A stretch of 37,391 nucleotides of DNA, from positions 1-37,391 of the forward strand of contig JAOAQZ010000032.1 in assembly GCA_025210795.1 (NCBI GenBank). Direction: 5' to 3'. Shown piece after piece: positions 24,803 through 32,035 of the stretch; positions within the stretch are counted from its first letter, which is position 1; every line of letters starts with the position of its first letter. The notes beneath the pieces are model-generated. The model did no database searches and had not been told where the DNA came from. It saw only the letters and a program-made list of their open reading frames with translations. The position numbers and the translations under genes are program-made. Source of the stretch: Cohaesibacter sp. (GTDB lineage Bacteria; Pseudomonadota; Alphaproteobacteria; Rhizobiales; Cohaesibacteraceae).

Positions 24803-26431
24803 ATGGCCGGATCATCAATCACAGAACGCGAAGATCTTGGAAGCTGGGACTATATCATTGTTGGGGCGGGCTCTGCGGGCTGCGTTCTTGCCAATCGCCT
24901 AAGCGCTGATCCCAAAAACAAGGTTTTGCTGCTAGAGGCTGGCGGCTCTGATTCCTATCATTGGATTCAGATCCCGGTTGGCTATCTTTATTGCATTGAT
25001 AATCCCCGCACCGATTGGTGTTTTAAGACAGAAGCCGACAAGGGTCTTAATGGGCGTGAATTGATTTATCCGCGTGGTAAGGTGCTTGGTGGGTGCTCTT
25101 CCATTAATGGTATGATTTATATGCGCGGCCAGATTGCCGATTATGATGGCTGGCGGCAAATGGGCAATGAGGGCTGGGGCTGGGAAGATGTTTTGCCCTA
25201 TTTTCTCAAGTCCGAGAATCATCAAACGCGCCGTGATGAGCTTCACAGTCAGAATGGTGAAATGCGGGTGGAGCATCAGCGTCTTAGCTGGGATATTCTT
25301 GGAGCCGTACAGCAAGCGGCAGAAGAAATTGGTATTCCAAGAGCAGAAGATCCTAATGATGGCATCAATAATGGCTCGGCCTATTTTGAGGTTACCCAAA
25401 AGGGTGGCAAGCGTTGGTCCTCTGCCGATGCCTTTTTGCACCCAATCAAACATCGAGAGAATCTGACCATTATGCAGCATGCCCATGCAGAAAAGCTGAT
25501 TATGGATGGGCGTAAGGTAACTGGTCTTGAGCTGAGCATCAAAGGCAAACCGTCCAAAGTGAGTGCTGGCAAGGAGGTGCTGCTTGCAGCAGGTGCTATT
25601 GGCTCACCTCAGATCATGCAGCTTTCCGGTATTGGCTCGGCTGAGAAATTGGCCGCTCATAATATTGAGATGCGCCACAATCTAGAGGGCGTGGGCGGCA
25701 ATTTGATGGATCACTTGCAGCTTCGCACCATTTTCAAGATTGAAGGGGCGCTGACCCTGAATGAGCGGCAGAAGTCCCTTTGGGGTAAGGCCATGATTGC
25801 GCTTGAATATGCGCTCAAACGCTCTGGCCCCATGGCGATGGCCCCAAGTCAGCTTGGTATCTTCACCAAATCCAATGATCAGGTGGCAACGCCGAATATT
25901 GAATATCATGTGCAGCCGCTCTCGCTTGAGAAATTTGGTGACCCGCTGCATGACTTCCCGGCTATTACCATTTCGGTCTGCAATTTGCGGCCCGAAAGCC
26001 GCGGGCATGTTAGCTTGCGTTCAGCCAACTCTTATGATGCGCCGCTGATTGTGCCTAATTATCTGAGCGCTGAGATGGATAAACAGGTGGCCGTTGAATC
26101 CTTGCGTCATGCGCGCAAGCTGATGGCGACTAACACCATGGCGCAATATAATCCGCAGGAGCTTAAGCCCGGCCTTGCTTACGAAAGCGATGAGGAATTG
26201 CTTGAGGCTGCCGGAGATGTGGGCACGACGATCTTCCATCCGTGCGGGACAGCGAAAATGGGGGATGATTCCCTCGCTGTTGTCGATAAACGACTTAAAG
26301 TCCATGGTCTTGAGGGTCTTCGCGTGGTGGATGCTTCCATCATGCCAACCATTGTGTCTGGCAATACCCATGCGCCTGTTGTGATGATTGCCGAAAAAGC
26401 CTCGGACATGATTTTAGAAGACAATCGCTAG
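24803..26431 (+). CDS. GMC-family FAD-dependent oxidoreductase (choline/alcohol dehydrogenase-like)
   Basis: A 542-aa flavoenzyme. FAD-binding motif VGAGSAG (20-26), the GMC signature around YPRGKVLGGCSSINGMIYMRG (about 91-112), AAGAIGSPQIMQLSGIG (GMC signature 2), and the C-terminal HPCGTAKMG and GNTHAP. The catalytic pair by family alignment is His479 and His523; BetA-type enzymes usually have Asn at the second place. It therefore oxidises an alcohol, but choline need not be the substrate. ATG 24803 has GGGGGAG six bases upstream. A strong terminator follows. Confidence 0.92.
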   Translation: MAGSSITEREDLGSWDYIIVGAGSAGCVLANRLSADPKNKVLLLEAGGSDSYHWIQIPVGYLYCIDNPRTDWCFKTEADKGLNGRELIYPRGKVLGGCSSINGMIYMRGQIADYDGWRQMGNEGWGWEDVLPYFLKSENHQTRRDELHSQNGEMRVEHQRLSWDILGAVQQAAEEIGIPRAEDPNDGINNGSAYFEVTQKGGKRWSSADAFLHPIKHRENLTIMQHAHAEKLIMDGRKVTGLELSIKGKPSKVSAGKEVLLAAGAIGSPQIMQLSGIGSAEKLAAHNIEMRHNLEGVGGNLMDHLQLRTIFKIEGALTLNERQKSLWGKAMIALEYALKRSGPMAMAPSQLGIFTKSNDQVATPNIEYHVQPLSLEKFGDPLHDFPAITISVCNLRPESRGHVSLRSANSYDAPLIVPNYLSAEMDKQVAVESLRHARKLMATNTMAQYNPQELKPGLAYESDEELLEAAGDVGTTIFHPCGTAKMGDDSLAVVDKRLKVHGLEGLRVVDASIMPTIVSGNTHAPVVMIAEKASDMILEDNR

Positions 26432-26482
26432 GAATATTACCGACTTCAGCTGCCAAGATCCACGCGCGCTAGAAACAAAAGA

Positions 26483-26515
26483 GGGCGAGCCTGTCATGTG
26501 CAGGCTCGCCCTTTT
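26483..26515 (+). terminator. Terminator after the GMC oxidoreductase gene
   Basis: Perfect 11-base stem GGGCGAGCCTG / CAGGCTCGCCC, seven-base loop, then TTTTCGTTTT. Confidence 0.95.
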
Positions 26516-26548
26516 CGTTTTCTGTCGTACAGCTCAAGGTCGCTTAAT

Positions 26549-27406
26549 CTATCGCCAGCTGAGGAAGTATTTTTCGGCGCGGCCAATGATCCAGGCAAAG
26601 CACAGACCCATGATCGATAGCATGGCTACCCCAGCGATCAGTTGATCGGGGGCAAACAGGCTGCCTGCCAGCAAGATATAAGCACCGATGCCAAATTCAG
26701 CGCCGATCATTTCTGCGGCAACCAGCAAAATGATGGCGATTGAGGCAGAGATCCGGCAGCCCGAGAGAATAGCTGGCAGGGCACCGGGCAGGATGATTTT
26801 GCGAATGATGGACGAGCGCGACAGCCCGAAAGACTGGCCCATACGGATCAGGCTGCGGTCAACATTATCTACCCCGCCATAGGTGGCGATGACGGTGGGA
26901 AAGAAGGTGCCAAACAGGATGGTTGCCACCTTTGAGCCTTCACCAATACCAAACCAGATGATGAAAAGAGGAAGCAGGGCGATTTTCGGGATGGGGAAAA
27001 TGGCAGATACCAAAGGTGACAAGCCAGCCCTTGCAATGGATGACAATCCGATGGCAAGTCCGACAATGATGCCAAAGAGGCTGCCGAGGGACCAGCCGAT
27101 GATCAGGCGCTGAAGGGAGGCTGTAAGATGCGTCCATAGCATGCCTGAGCGGGCCAATTGCATGAAGGCCTCAAAGGCTTCGGATGGGGCTGGCAGAACC
27201 AGATTGGAAATAAAACCGGTCTGGGACCCAAGCTCCCACAGGGCAATGATAGAGATGAAGACCACGGGGCTGAGAAGACCCAAAGGCTTTGTCTGGAAAC
27301 CACCACCACGAAAGGGAACGCGAATTGACATTCCGCTGCCTTGTCCGGCCTTGGACTGGTTGGCATTTGTGACGGGCTGGTTTGGGGTCTTTGTCTCCTC
27401 AGTCAT
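26549..27406 (-). CDS. ABC transporter permease, SsuC/TauC type
   Basis: A 285-aa inner-membrane permease with about six hydrophobic segments and the coupling loop MGQSFGLSRSSIIRKIILPGALPAILSG (about 187-214), typical of the nitrate/sulfonate/taurine class. A charged N-terminal 40 residues precede the first segment. Its ATG overlaps the end of the ATPase gene by 8 bases, so the two are coupled. Last gene of the gntR-SBP-ATPase-permease set. Confidence 0.92.
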   Translation of the reverse strand: MTEETKTPNQPVTNANQSKAGQGSGMSIRVPFRGGGFQTKPLGLLSPVVFISIIALWELGSQTGFISNLVLPAPSEAFEAFMQLARSGMLWTHLTASLQRLIIGWSLGSLFGIIVGLAIGLSSIARAGLSPLVSAIFPIPKIALLPLFIIWFGIGEGSKVATILFGTFFPTVIATYGGVDNVDRSLIRMGQSFGLSRSSIIRKIILPGALPAILSGCRISASIAIILLVAAEMIGAEFGIGAYILLAGSLFAPDQLIAGVAMLSIMGLCFAWIIGRAEKYFLSWR

Positions 27407-28166
27407 TGACCAGCTCCTTGTCTGCGGCGAGGGCTTCCTCGCGCATGATGGACCAAAGCTGTTTTTGTTTCTCGTCCAGCTCGGCCATATGGTCCTTGCG
27501 TTCGGTCAGGGGAATGTCGATTGAGACGATATCGCGCACTTTCCCCGGGCGGCGGGACAGGACAACAATTTTATGCCCAAGTCTTACTGCTTCATTCAAA
27601 TTGTGTGTGACATAACAGGCAGTGAAATGCTCGCGCCCCCACAGCTCGATCAAATCATCCATCAGCAATTCGCGGGTCTGGCTGTCAAGGGCAGAGAGAG
27701 GCTCATCCATCAGCATGACAGCGGGGCGTACGGCGAGTGCCCGCGCGATCGCAACGCGCTGTTTCATGCCGCCTGAAAGCTGGCGGGGCAGGGCTTTTGC
27801 AAAATCGGCCAAATTGGTACGGGCCAGAACATCGGCAATGATGGCGTCTGCCTTTTTGCCTTTGATGCCGTGATCCTCCAGCACCAGCGAGATATTGCCG
27901 CGCACAGATCGCCAGGGAAGAAGGGCAAAGTCCTGAAAAATATAAGTAAGCGGGTTAAGACTGTCTTTGGGAGGCGTGCCCATTTGCAAAACATGGCCAT
28001 GGTCGGGACGCTCTAGCCCGCCAATAAAGCGCAGCAAGGTGGATTTGCCGCAGCCAGAAGGGCCAACAATGCAGACGATTTCTCCTGAATGAATATTGAG
28101 GTTGATATCCTCAAGGACCTTCATGTCCCCATAGCTATGGGTGATGTGTTCAAGCTGGAGATCCAT
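27399..28166 (-). CDS. ABC transporter ATP-binding protein, SsuB/TauB type
   Basis: A 255-aa ATPase with Walker A GPSGCGKST (35-43), Q-loop FQDFALLPWR, signature LSGGMKQR, Walker B VMLMDEP and the switch His in VTHNLNE. FALLPWRSVRGN and GGMKQRVAIARAL are typical of the SsuB/TauB group. It has no TOBE domain, unlike the PotA-like ATPase upstream. It energises the adjacent permease. Confidence 0.92.
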   Translation of the reverse strand: MDLQLEHITHSYGDMKVLEDINLNIHSGEIVCIVGPSGCGKSTLLRFIGGLERPDHGHVLQMGTPPKDSLNPLTYIFQDFALLPWRSVRGNISLVLEDHGIKGKKADAIIADVLARTNLADFAKALPRQLSGGMKQRVAIARALAVRPAVMLMDEPLSALDSQTRELLMDDLIELWGREHFTACYVTHNLNEAVRLGHKIVVLSRRPGKVRDIVSIDIPLTERKDHMAELDEKQKQLWSIMREEALAADKELVND

Positions 28167-28232
28167 GCATTTTCCTAAAATGTCTTTTGGTTTTGCCCGA
28201 TCCTTTTTAAAAGGATTATGGGAAAGAGGGGA

Positions 28233-28260
28233 GAGAAAGGGGGCCGAAGCCTCCTTTCTC
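28233..28260 (-). terminator. Intercistronic hairpin between binding-protein and ATPase genes
   Basis: Stem GAGAAAGGGGGC / GCCTCCTTTCTC (11 of 12 paired, CGAA loop on the plus strand) lies 12 bases after the binding-protein stop. A second small dyad is at 28199-28215. No long T run follows, so attenuation or mRNA protection is more likely than full termination. Confidence 0.6.
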
Positions 28261-28272
28261 CATCTTGCTGGT

Positions 28273-29307
28273 TTAGTATGTTTCTACAAAGCTTGAATCC
28301 ACCAACATGTCGATGGTGATGTCTTTGGAGACAAGACCTTCGGACTGGAACCAGCTCAGCTGGTCTTTGACGTTGGTGACGTTAAGCTTGGCATTCTGGT
28401 TGATGCGCATCGCTCCATTGCGGATGGAAGGAGCTGCTTTTTCATATGGGCGGCTGGTATAGACATATTTATGGATCAGCTTGACCATATCTTCAGCGGC
28501 GGCATCTCCGGCAGTTTTGTCAACGAGGGCTGCGTTGAAGTCATCAGCACCTTTTGAGAAAGCGGCCAGGAATTTGGTGACCAGTTCTTTTTTCTCTGCA
28601 GCATTTTTGGCAGAGGTAAAGACGGTGGTGACCTGATAGTCAGGGATATAATCAGCGATTTTGCCGATCAGCTCTACAGTTGGCGCTTTGGCCAGGCCCT
28701 TGGCGATGTGCGGCACAATGGACCATGCATCAATTTGCTCGGATTTGAGAGCGCCGATGATTGCGCCAACTTTTTGCAGTGGCTTGACTTTGATGTCCGA
28801 GCCGGCAAAGCCTTCCTTCTGGGCGATTTTGTGCGCCATATAGTGGAAGGAGCTACCGGCCTGAGTGATGCCATAGCTGCGGCCTTTAAGGTCAGCCGGG
28901 GTTTTAACGCCTGCATCAAAAGCCTTTTTGGAGACCAGAATCATCTGGCCATCAATGCCTTTTTCTTCATGCAAGGCACCGCCGATCACCTTGATCGCGC
29001 CTTTTTGGGCCAGATTGATCAGGCCGCCGGAAATGGCCGTTACGCCAAAATCCACATCGCCAGAGGCAATAGCAACGGCCATGGGCTGAGCTGCCTGGAA
29101 GAATTTGAACTCAACTTCCAGACCCTGATCTTTGAAATAGTTGCGCTCAAACGCCACAAAGCTTGGGGCGTGGGATGTGAAGCGCAGGGCACCGACGGTG
29201 ATTTTGTCTGCGGCCTGACTGCTGATGGCAGAGGCTGCAAATGTTGTGGCAGCGATGGCACCGCCAACAAGCAGAGATGTCATTTTTCTGCGTGATAGTG
29301 TGAACAT
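28273..29307 (-). CDS. ABC transporter substrate-binding protein, SsuA/TauA/NMT1-like
   Basis: A 344-aa exported binding protein. The signal peptide (MFTLSRRKMTSLLVGG...) has an Arg-Arg pair followed by a hydrophobic core and probable cleavage after SQA at 32; Sec export is likely, Tat cannot be excluded. The mature part (ITVGALRFTSHAPSFVAFERNYFKDQGLEVEF) has the opening typical of aliphatic-sulfonate/NMT1 proteins. The ligand is unknown: no sulfonate monooxygenase or pyrimidine-synthesis gene is nearby. Follows gntR by 83 bases. Confidence 0.9.
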   Translation of the reverse strand: MFTLSRRKMTSLLVGGAIAATTFAASAISSQAADKITVGALRFTSHAPSFVAFERNYFKDQGLEVEFKFFQAAQPMAVAIASGDVDFGVTAISGGLINLAQKGAIKVIGGALHEEKGIDGQMILVSKKAFDAGVKTPADLKGRSYGITQAGSSFHYMAHKIAQKEGFAGSDIKVKPLQKVGAIIGALKSEQIDAWSIVPHIAKGLAKAPTVELIGKIADYIPDYQVTTVFTSAKNAAEKKELVTKFLAAFSKGADDFNAALVDKTAGDAAAEDMVKLIHKYVYTSRPYEKAAPSIRNGAMRINQNAKLNVTNVKDQLSWFQSEGLVSKDITIDMLVDSSFVETY

Positions 29308-29390
29308 GGATGTCCTCCCGGTTGTTTGCCTGCATCCGGCATATGTTGTTTGCTTTGTAAGGTGACGAATCTTTTGATTGCTTTCACTTG

Positions 29391-30059
29391 TCAGTGATTG
29401 ATCAGGACTTGCAGTGCCTCAATGGCCTGTTTCTGATCTTTGCTTAAAATGGCGGTGACCAGCTTGTCGATGGTTTGCAAGGTGGCGTCGAAATCGATTT
29501 GCCCTTCGCGCAAGGCAACAAGGCGGAAACGGCGGCTTTGCTCGAATAGGGTATTCTGGATTTCGGCAAGGCGCGGCGATTGGCTGGCTTCGATCAAGGT
29601 GGCGTGGAATTGGCGGTTGGCCTCATCCCAGTCCAGCGCATAGCCTGTTGGATCTTCTTGCAATTTTTGGGTGATGCTTTTCAGCGCATGCTGGGCGGCC
29701 ATGATGCGGCCTTCCCACTGGATGCTGCCTTTCTCCATTGCCCAGCTCAGACCCATGGTCTCGATTTCGCGGCGCAGGCGCATAATGTCATGTTGGTCAT
29801 CCTGCGTGGCCGAGGTGACGCGAAAGCCGCGTTGGGCCGTTGCTTCCACCAACCCTTCGGTCGAGAGCAGGCGCAACGCCTCGCGCAGGCTATGGGCACT
29901 ACCGCCATATTGGCTGCGCAATTCCTCGATTTTCAGCTTTGTATCGGGGGCAAGAATGCCAAAAGAAATATCCCGCCGGACCTGATCTGCCAGCAGATTA
30001 ACAACCGTTGCAGATTCTTCTTTTTGACGACCAAACAAGGCTTTCTCCAAGATTGACAA
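29391..30059 (-). CDS. GntR-family transcriptional regulator (FadR/FCD subfamily)
   Basis: A 222-aa regulator: winged helix at about 18-85 (LRSQYGGSAHSLREALRLLSTEGLVEATAQRGFRV) and an all-helical FCD ligand domain (about 90-215; IMRLRREIETMGL ... FHATLIEASQSPRLAEI). FCD proteins usually bind small organic acids. It lies directly upstream of the ABC transporter genes on the same strand and diverges from the haem oxygenase gene. The apparent start is TTG 30059 with weak GGAA upstream; the exact start is uncertain. Confidence 0.88.
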   Translation of the reverse strand: MSILEKALFGRQKEESATVVNLLADQVRRDISFGILAPDTKLKIEELRSQYGGSAHSLREALRLLSTEGLVEATAQRGFRVTSATQDDQHDIMRLRREIETMGLSWAMEKGSIQWEGRIMAAQHALKSITQKLQEDPTGYALDWDEANRQFHATLIEASQSPRLAEIQNTLFEQSRRFRLVALREGQIDFDATLQTIDKLVTAILSKDQKQAIEALQVLINH

Positions 30060-30204
30060 AAATTTCCAATATTTTGGCGAGGCGCGTCAAAAGTTGCAAG
30101 AGAAAAGTGATGATTGTCACGCAAGGCTGGTTTTATGGTGATGGATTGACTAGCCTTACGGGATGAGATCACCACCCAATCACGCGAAAAGAGGCCAGGA
30201 TAGT

Positions 30205-30522
30205 ATGTATATTGCAATGAACAGATTTCGGGTGAAAGTCGGGGATGAAGAAGCCTTTGAAGAGATCTGGCGATCTCGTGACAGCAAGTTGCTGGATTTT
30301 GACGGCTTTGTTCACTTTGATCTGGTCAGGGGAGCCGAGGCGGAGGGCTTTGTGCTTTATGCCTCCCATGCCGTTTGGCGGGATAAGGAGAGCTTTATTG
30401 CCTGGACAAAATCCGAGCAATTCAGGGCCTCTCACAATCGCCCCAAGCCTAAGGTTGGCTATGCTGGCCCGCCGGTTTTTGAAGGCTTTGAAACTGTGGA
30501 AGGTCTGTCTATCAGCGCCTGA
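30205..30522 (+). CDS. hmuQ: IsdG-family haem-degrading monooxygenase (HmuQ/BhuQ-like)
   Basis: A 105-aa ABM-fold protein that opens like rhizobial HmuQ and Brucella BhuQ (MYIAMNRFRVKVGDEEAFE). The catalytic triad of IsdG-type haem oxygenases (Asn, Trp, His) is present in register: Asn6, Trp67 and His77, with the same ten-residue Trp-to-His step. It should cleave haem and release iron. ATG 30205 has AGGA just upstream; the longer frame from 30163 is in the promoter region. No haem transporter gene is nearby, and its divergent neighbour is a GntR regulator. The subfamily assignment is from memory of the family. Confidence 0.82.
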   Translation: MYIAMNRFRVKVGDEEAFEEIWRSRDSKLLDFDGFVHFDLVRGAEAEGFVLYASHAVWRDKESFIAWTKSEQFRASHNRPKPKVGYAGPPVFEGFETVEGLSISA

Positions 30523-30540
30523 CTAGGGGCCTGACCCTAG
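30523..30540. repeat. CTAG-flanked 18-bp motif after hmuQ
   Basis: CTAGGGGCCTGACCCTAG directly follows the hmuQ stop codon. Read on the minus strand, its first 11 bases equal the right end of the element at 31637-31906 including the CTAG target. It may be an excision footprint or only a small six-base hairpin. Confidence 0.45.
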
Positions 30541-30548
30541 GATAATAG

Positions 30549-30580
30549 CACCGCCTGCTAGCCAAGCTGGCGGTGTTTTT
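30549..30580 (+). terminator. Terminator of hmuQ
   Basis: Seven-base stem CACCGCC / GGCGGTG, 13-base loop, then five T. It overlaps the last codons and stop of the convergent alpha/beta hydrolase gene. Confidence 0.8.
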
Positions 30581-31538
30581 CGTCCATTTTGCACAGAATA
30601 TCAGCCACCTGATCATTGAGTTCGTCAATGAGGAAGACGGGTGCATGGCCTTGGCCTTTTACCTCAATCACCTGACAATCAGGATGCTGTTTTACCATTT
30701 CGCGTGTGGTTTCTTTGGTAAGGATATCAGAAAGCTCGCCGCGCAGGACCAGAACCGGCGCATGGGACATGGCAATAAATTGCGGCCAGGCATTTGGCAG
30801 AGGCTGGCTTAAATCCACGCTTTCCAAGGCCTTGGCAATGGCAATGTCGAAATCCCGTGCCGGTCTTCCCTTTTCATTCTTAAAAGTCATATGGGCAAAG
30901 CGGTGCCAGTCCTCATCCGAGAGGGCCGGGAACATGCCAAAGTTGGCCGCTTTCATATAATCGATTGCGTCACTCCAGCTTGAGACTGGCTTGGCATTGT
31001 TGAGATAGGTTTTAATCCGCGCCAGCCCTTGGGCATTAATAACCGGGCCAATGTCATTGAGCACCGCGCCCGCAATGACGCCGGGGCGCAGGGCGGCAAT
31101 GGCCATGGTCAAAAGACCGCCCCGTGAGGTGCCAATGAAAATGGCTTCCTCCAGACCTGCCGCGGACAAGGCATGCAGGGCATCATTGGCCTCGGTCAAA
31201 ATGTCATAATTGGCCGGATTGGAATCATAATCCGATGTGCCGCGCCCGCGACTGTTAAGAATCATCACAAGGCGAGGATTGTCGGGATCCGAGGCCAGCC
31301 GTTCGGCCAAGGGGTGAAAGTCCTTTGCGTTGCGCGTAAGACCCGGCAAGCACAGAACGGGCAGGGCCTTGGACAGGCGATCACCGAACATCTCGCCTCG
31401 CAAATTGATGCCGTCGCTGGCTGTAAATTCAAAATGCTGGACATTTAAAGACATGTCAGGCTGCAAGATGTCCTGAGCCTCGGTGTCGGACGTGTTTTCA
31501 TCTGGCTGGGACTGAGAAGAAGAATTGGGCTCGGTCAT
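30558..31538 (-). CDS. Alpha/beta hydrolase
   Basis: A 326-aa cytoplasmic hydrolase. The oxyanion-hole region is CLPGLTRNAKDFHPLA, the nucleophile elbow is GTSRGG (Ser about 143), and the C-terminal His lies in KGQGHAPVF; an acidic residue in RGELSD completes a likely triad. The first 35 residues are Ser/Gln/Asp-rich, so translation might instead begin at the Met of MSLNVQHFEF. The substrate is unknown. It is downstream of slt on the same strand but separated from it by a 270-bp mobile element. Confidence 0.88.
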   Translation of the reverse strand: MTEPNSSSQSQPDENTSDTEAQDILQPDMSLNVQHFEFTASDGINLRGEMFGDRLSKALPVLCLPGLTRNAKDFHPLAERLASDPDNPRLVMILNSRGRGTSDYDSNPANYDILTEANDALHALSAAGLEEAIFIGTSRGGLLTMAIAALRPGVIAGAVLNDIGPVINAQGLARIKTYLNNAKPVSSWSDAIDYMKAANFGMFPALSDEDWHRFAHMTFKNEKGRPARDFDIAIAKALESVDLSQPLPNAWPQFIAMSHAPVLVLRGELSDILTKETTREMVKQHPDCQVIEVKGQGHAPVFLIDELNDQVADILCKMDEKHRQLG

Positions 31539-31636
31539 GTCTTGCTCTTGAATATAGTCAGTATAAGCGGGCGCGCTAGTTGGATGAAATCATCCAATTG
31601 GCTGCCGATCTTGCGATTTTCAGGTTGCCCGCGACC

Positions 31637-31906
31637 CTAGGGCCAGGACCCATTAATTTTGTGCATTCTGCGAGGCCAGTTTTGCGTTCTCACAAGGAGG
31701 AAAATCGCGATAATGCGGTGCATTTTCAAGATTTTACGACGGAGTGAGAGCGCAAAAATGCCACGCCCTTCGGGTTTATCTGGAAGCATCCATCTATCAA
31801 ACCAATGACTTCAGAAAGGGAACCACCCTTACTTTGTCATTGGTCCTTCTATCTGAATACTTCCAGATAAACAGAATGAGACTAAATTAATGGACCCTGA
31901 CCCTAG
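31637..31906. mobile_element. MITE-like element with terminal inverted repeats and CTAG target duplication
   Basis: Terminal repeats are GGCCAGGACCCATTAATTT (31641-31659) and, inverted, GGTCAGGGTCCATTAATTT (31884-31902): 16 of 19 identical. Both are flanked by CTAG (31637-31640, 31903-31906), which fits a 4-bp YTAR-type target duplication as made by IS5-group transposases. The interior has no open frame of note. It holds nested dyads: 31680-31693 with 31744-31757 (13 of 14), 31775-31786 with 31860-31871 (12 of 12), 31801-31809 with 31836-31844 (9 of 9), and 31816-31820 with 31826-31830. It is therefore non-autonomous; the family of the parent transposon is inferred. Confidence 0.75.
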
Positions 31907-32035
31907 CCTTATTTGCTCAGTCTGCCAAGCTAGACTGTTGATGCTTTTCCTTTGAAACAAAGGTGCATGTGGGAGGTTCCGAGGCACAAGCACAAGGGGG
32001 CGAGCCCATTGTCGCTTTTGGCTTGTGTGCCGCTT
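31907..32035. other. Spacer between the MITE and the slt stop
   Basis: Contains small dyads, CAGTCT-N8-AGACTG at about 31919-31938 and CCTTTG-AAA-CAAAGG soon after. A weaker pairing of GGCACAAGC with GCTTGTGTGCC near the slt end may serve in slt 3'-end formation. No gene is seen. Confidence 0.4.
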
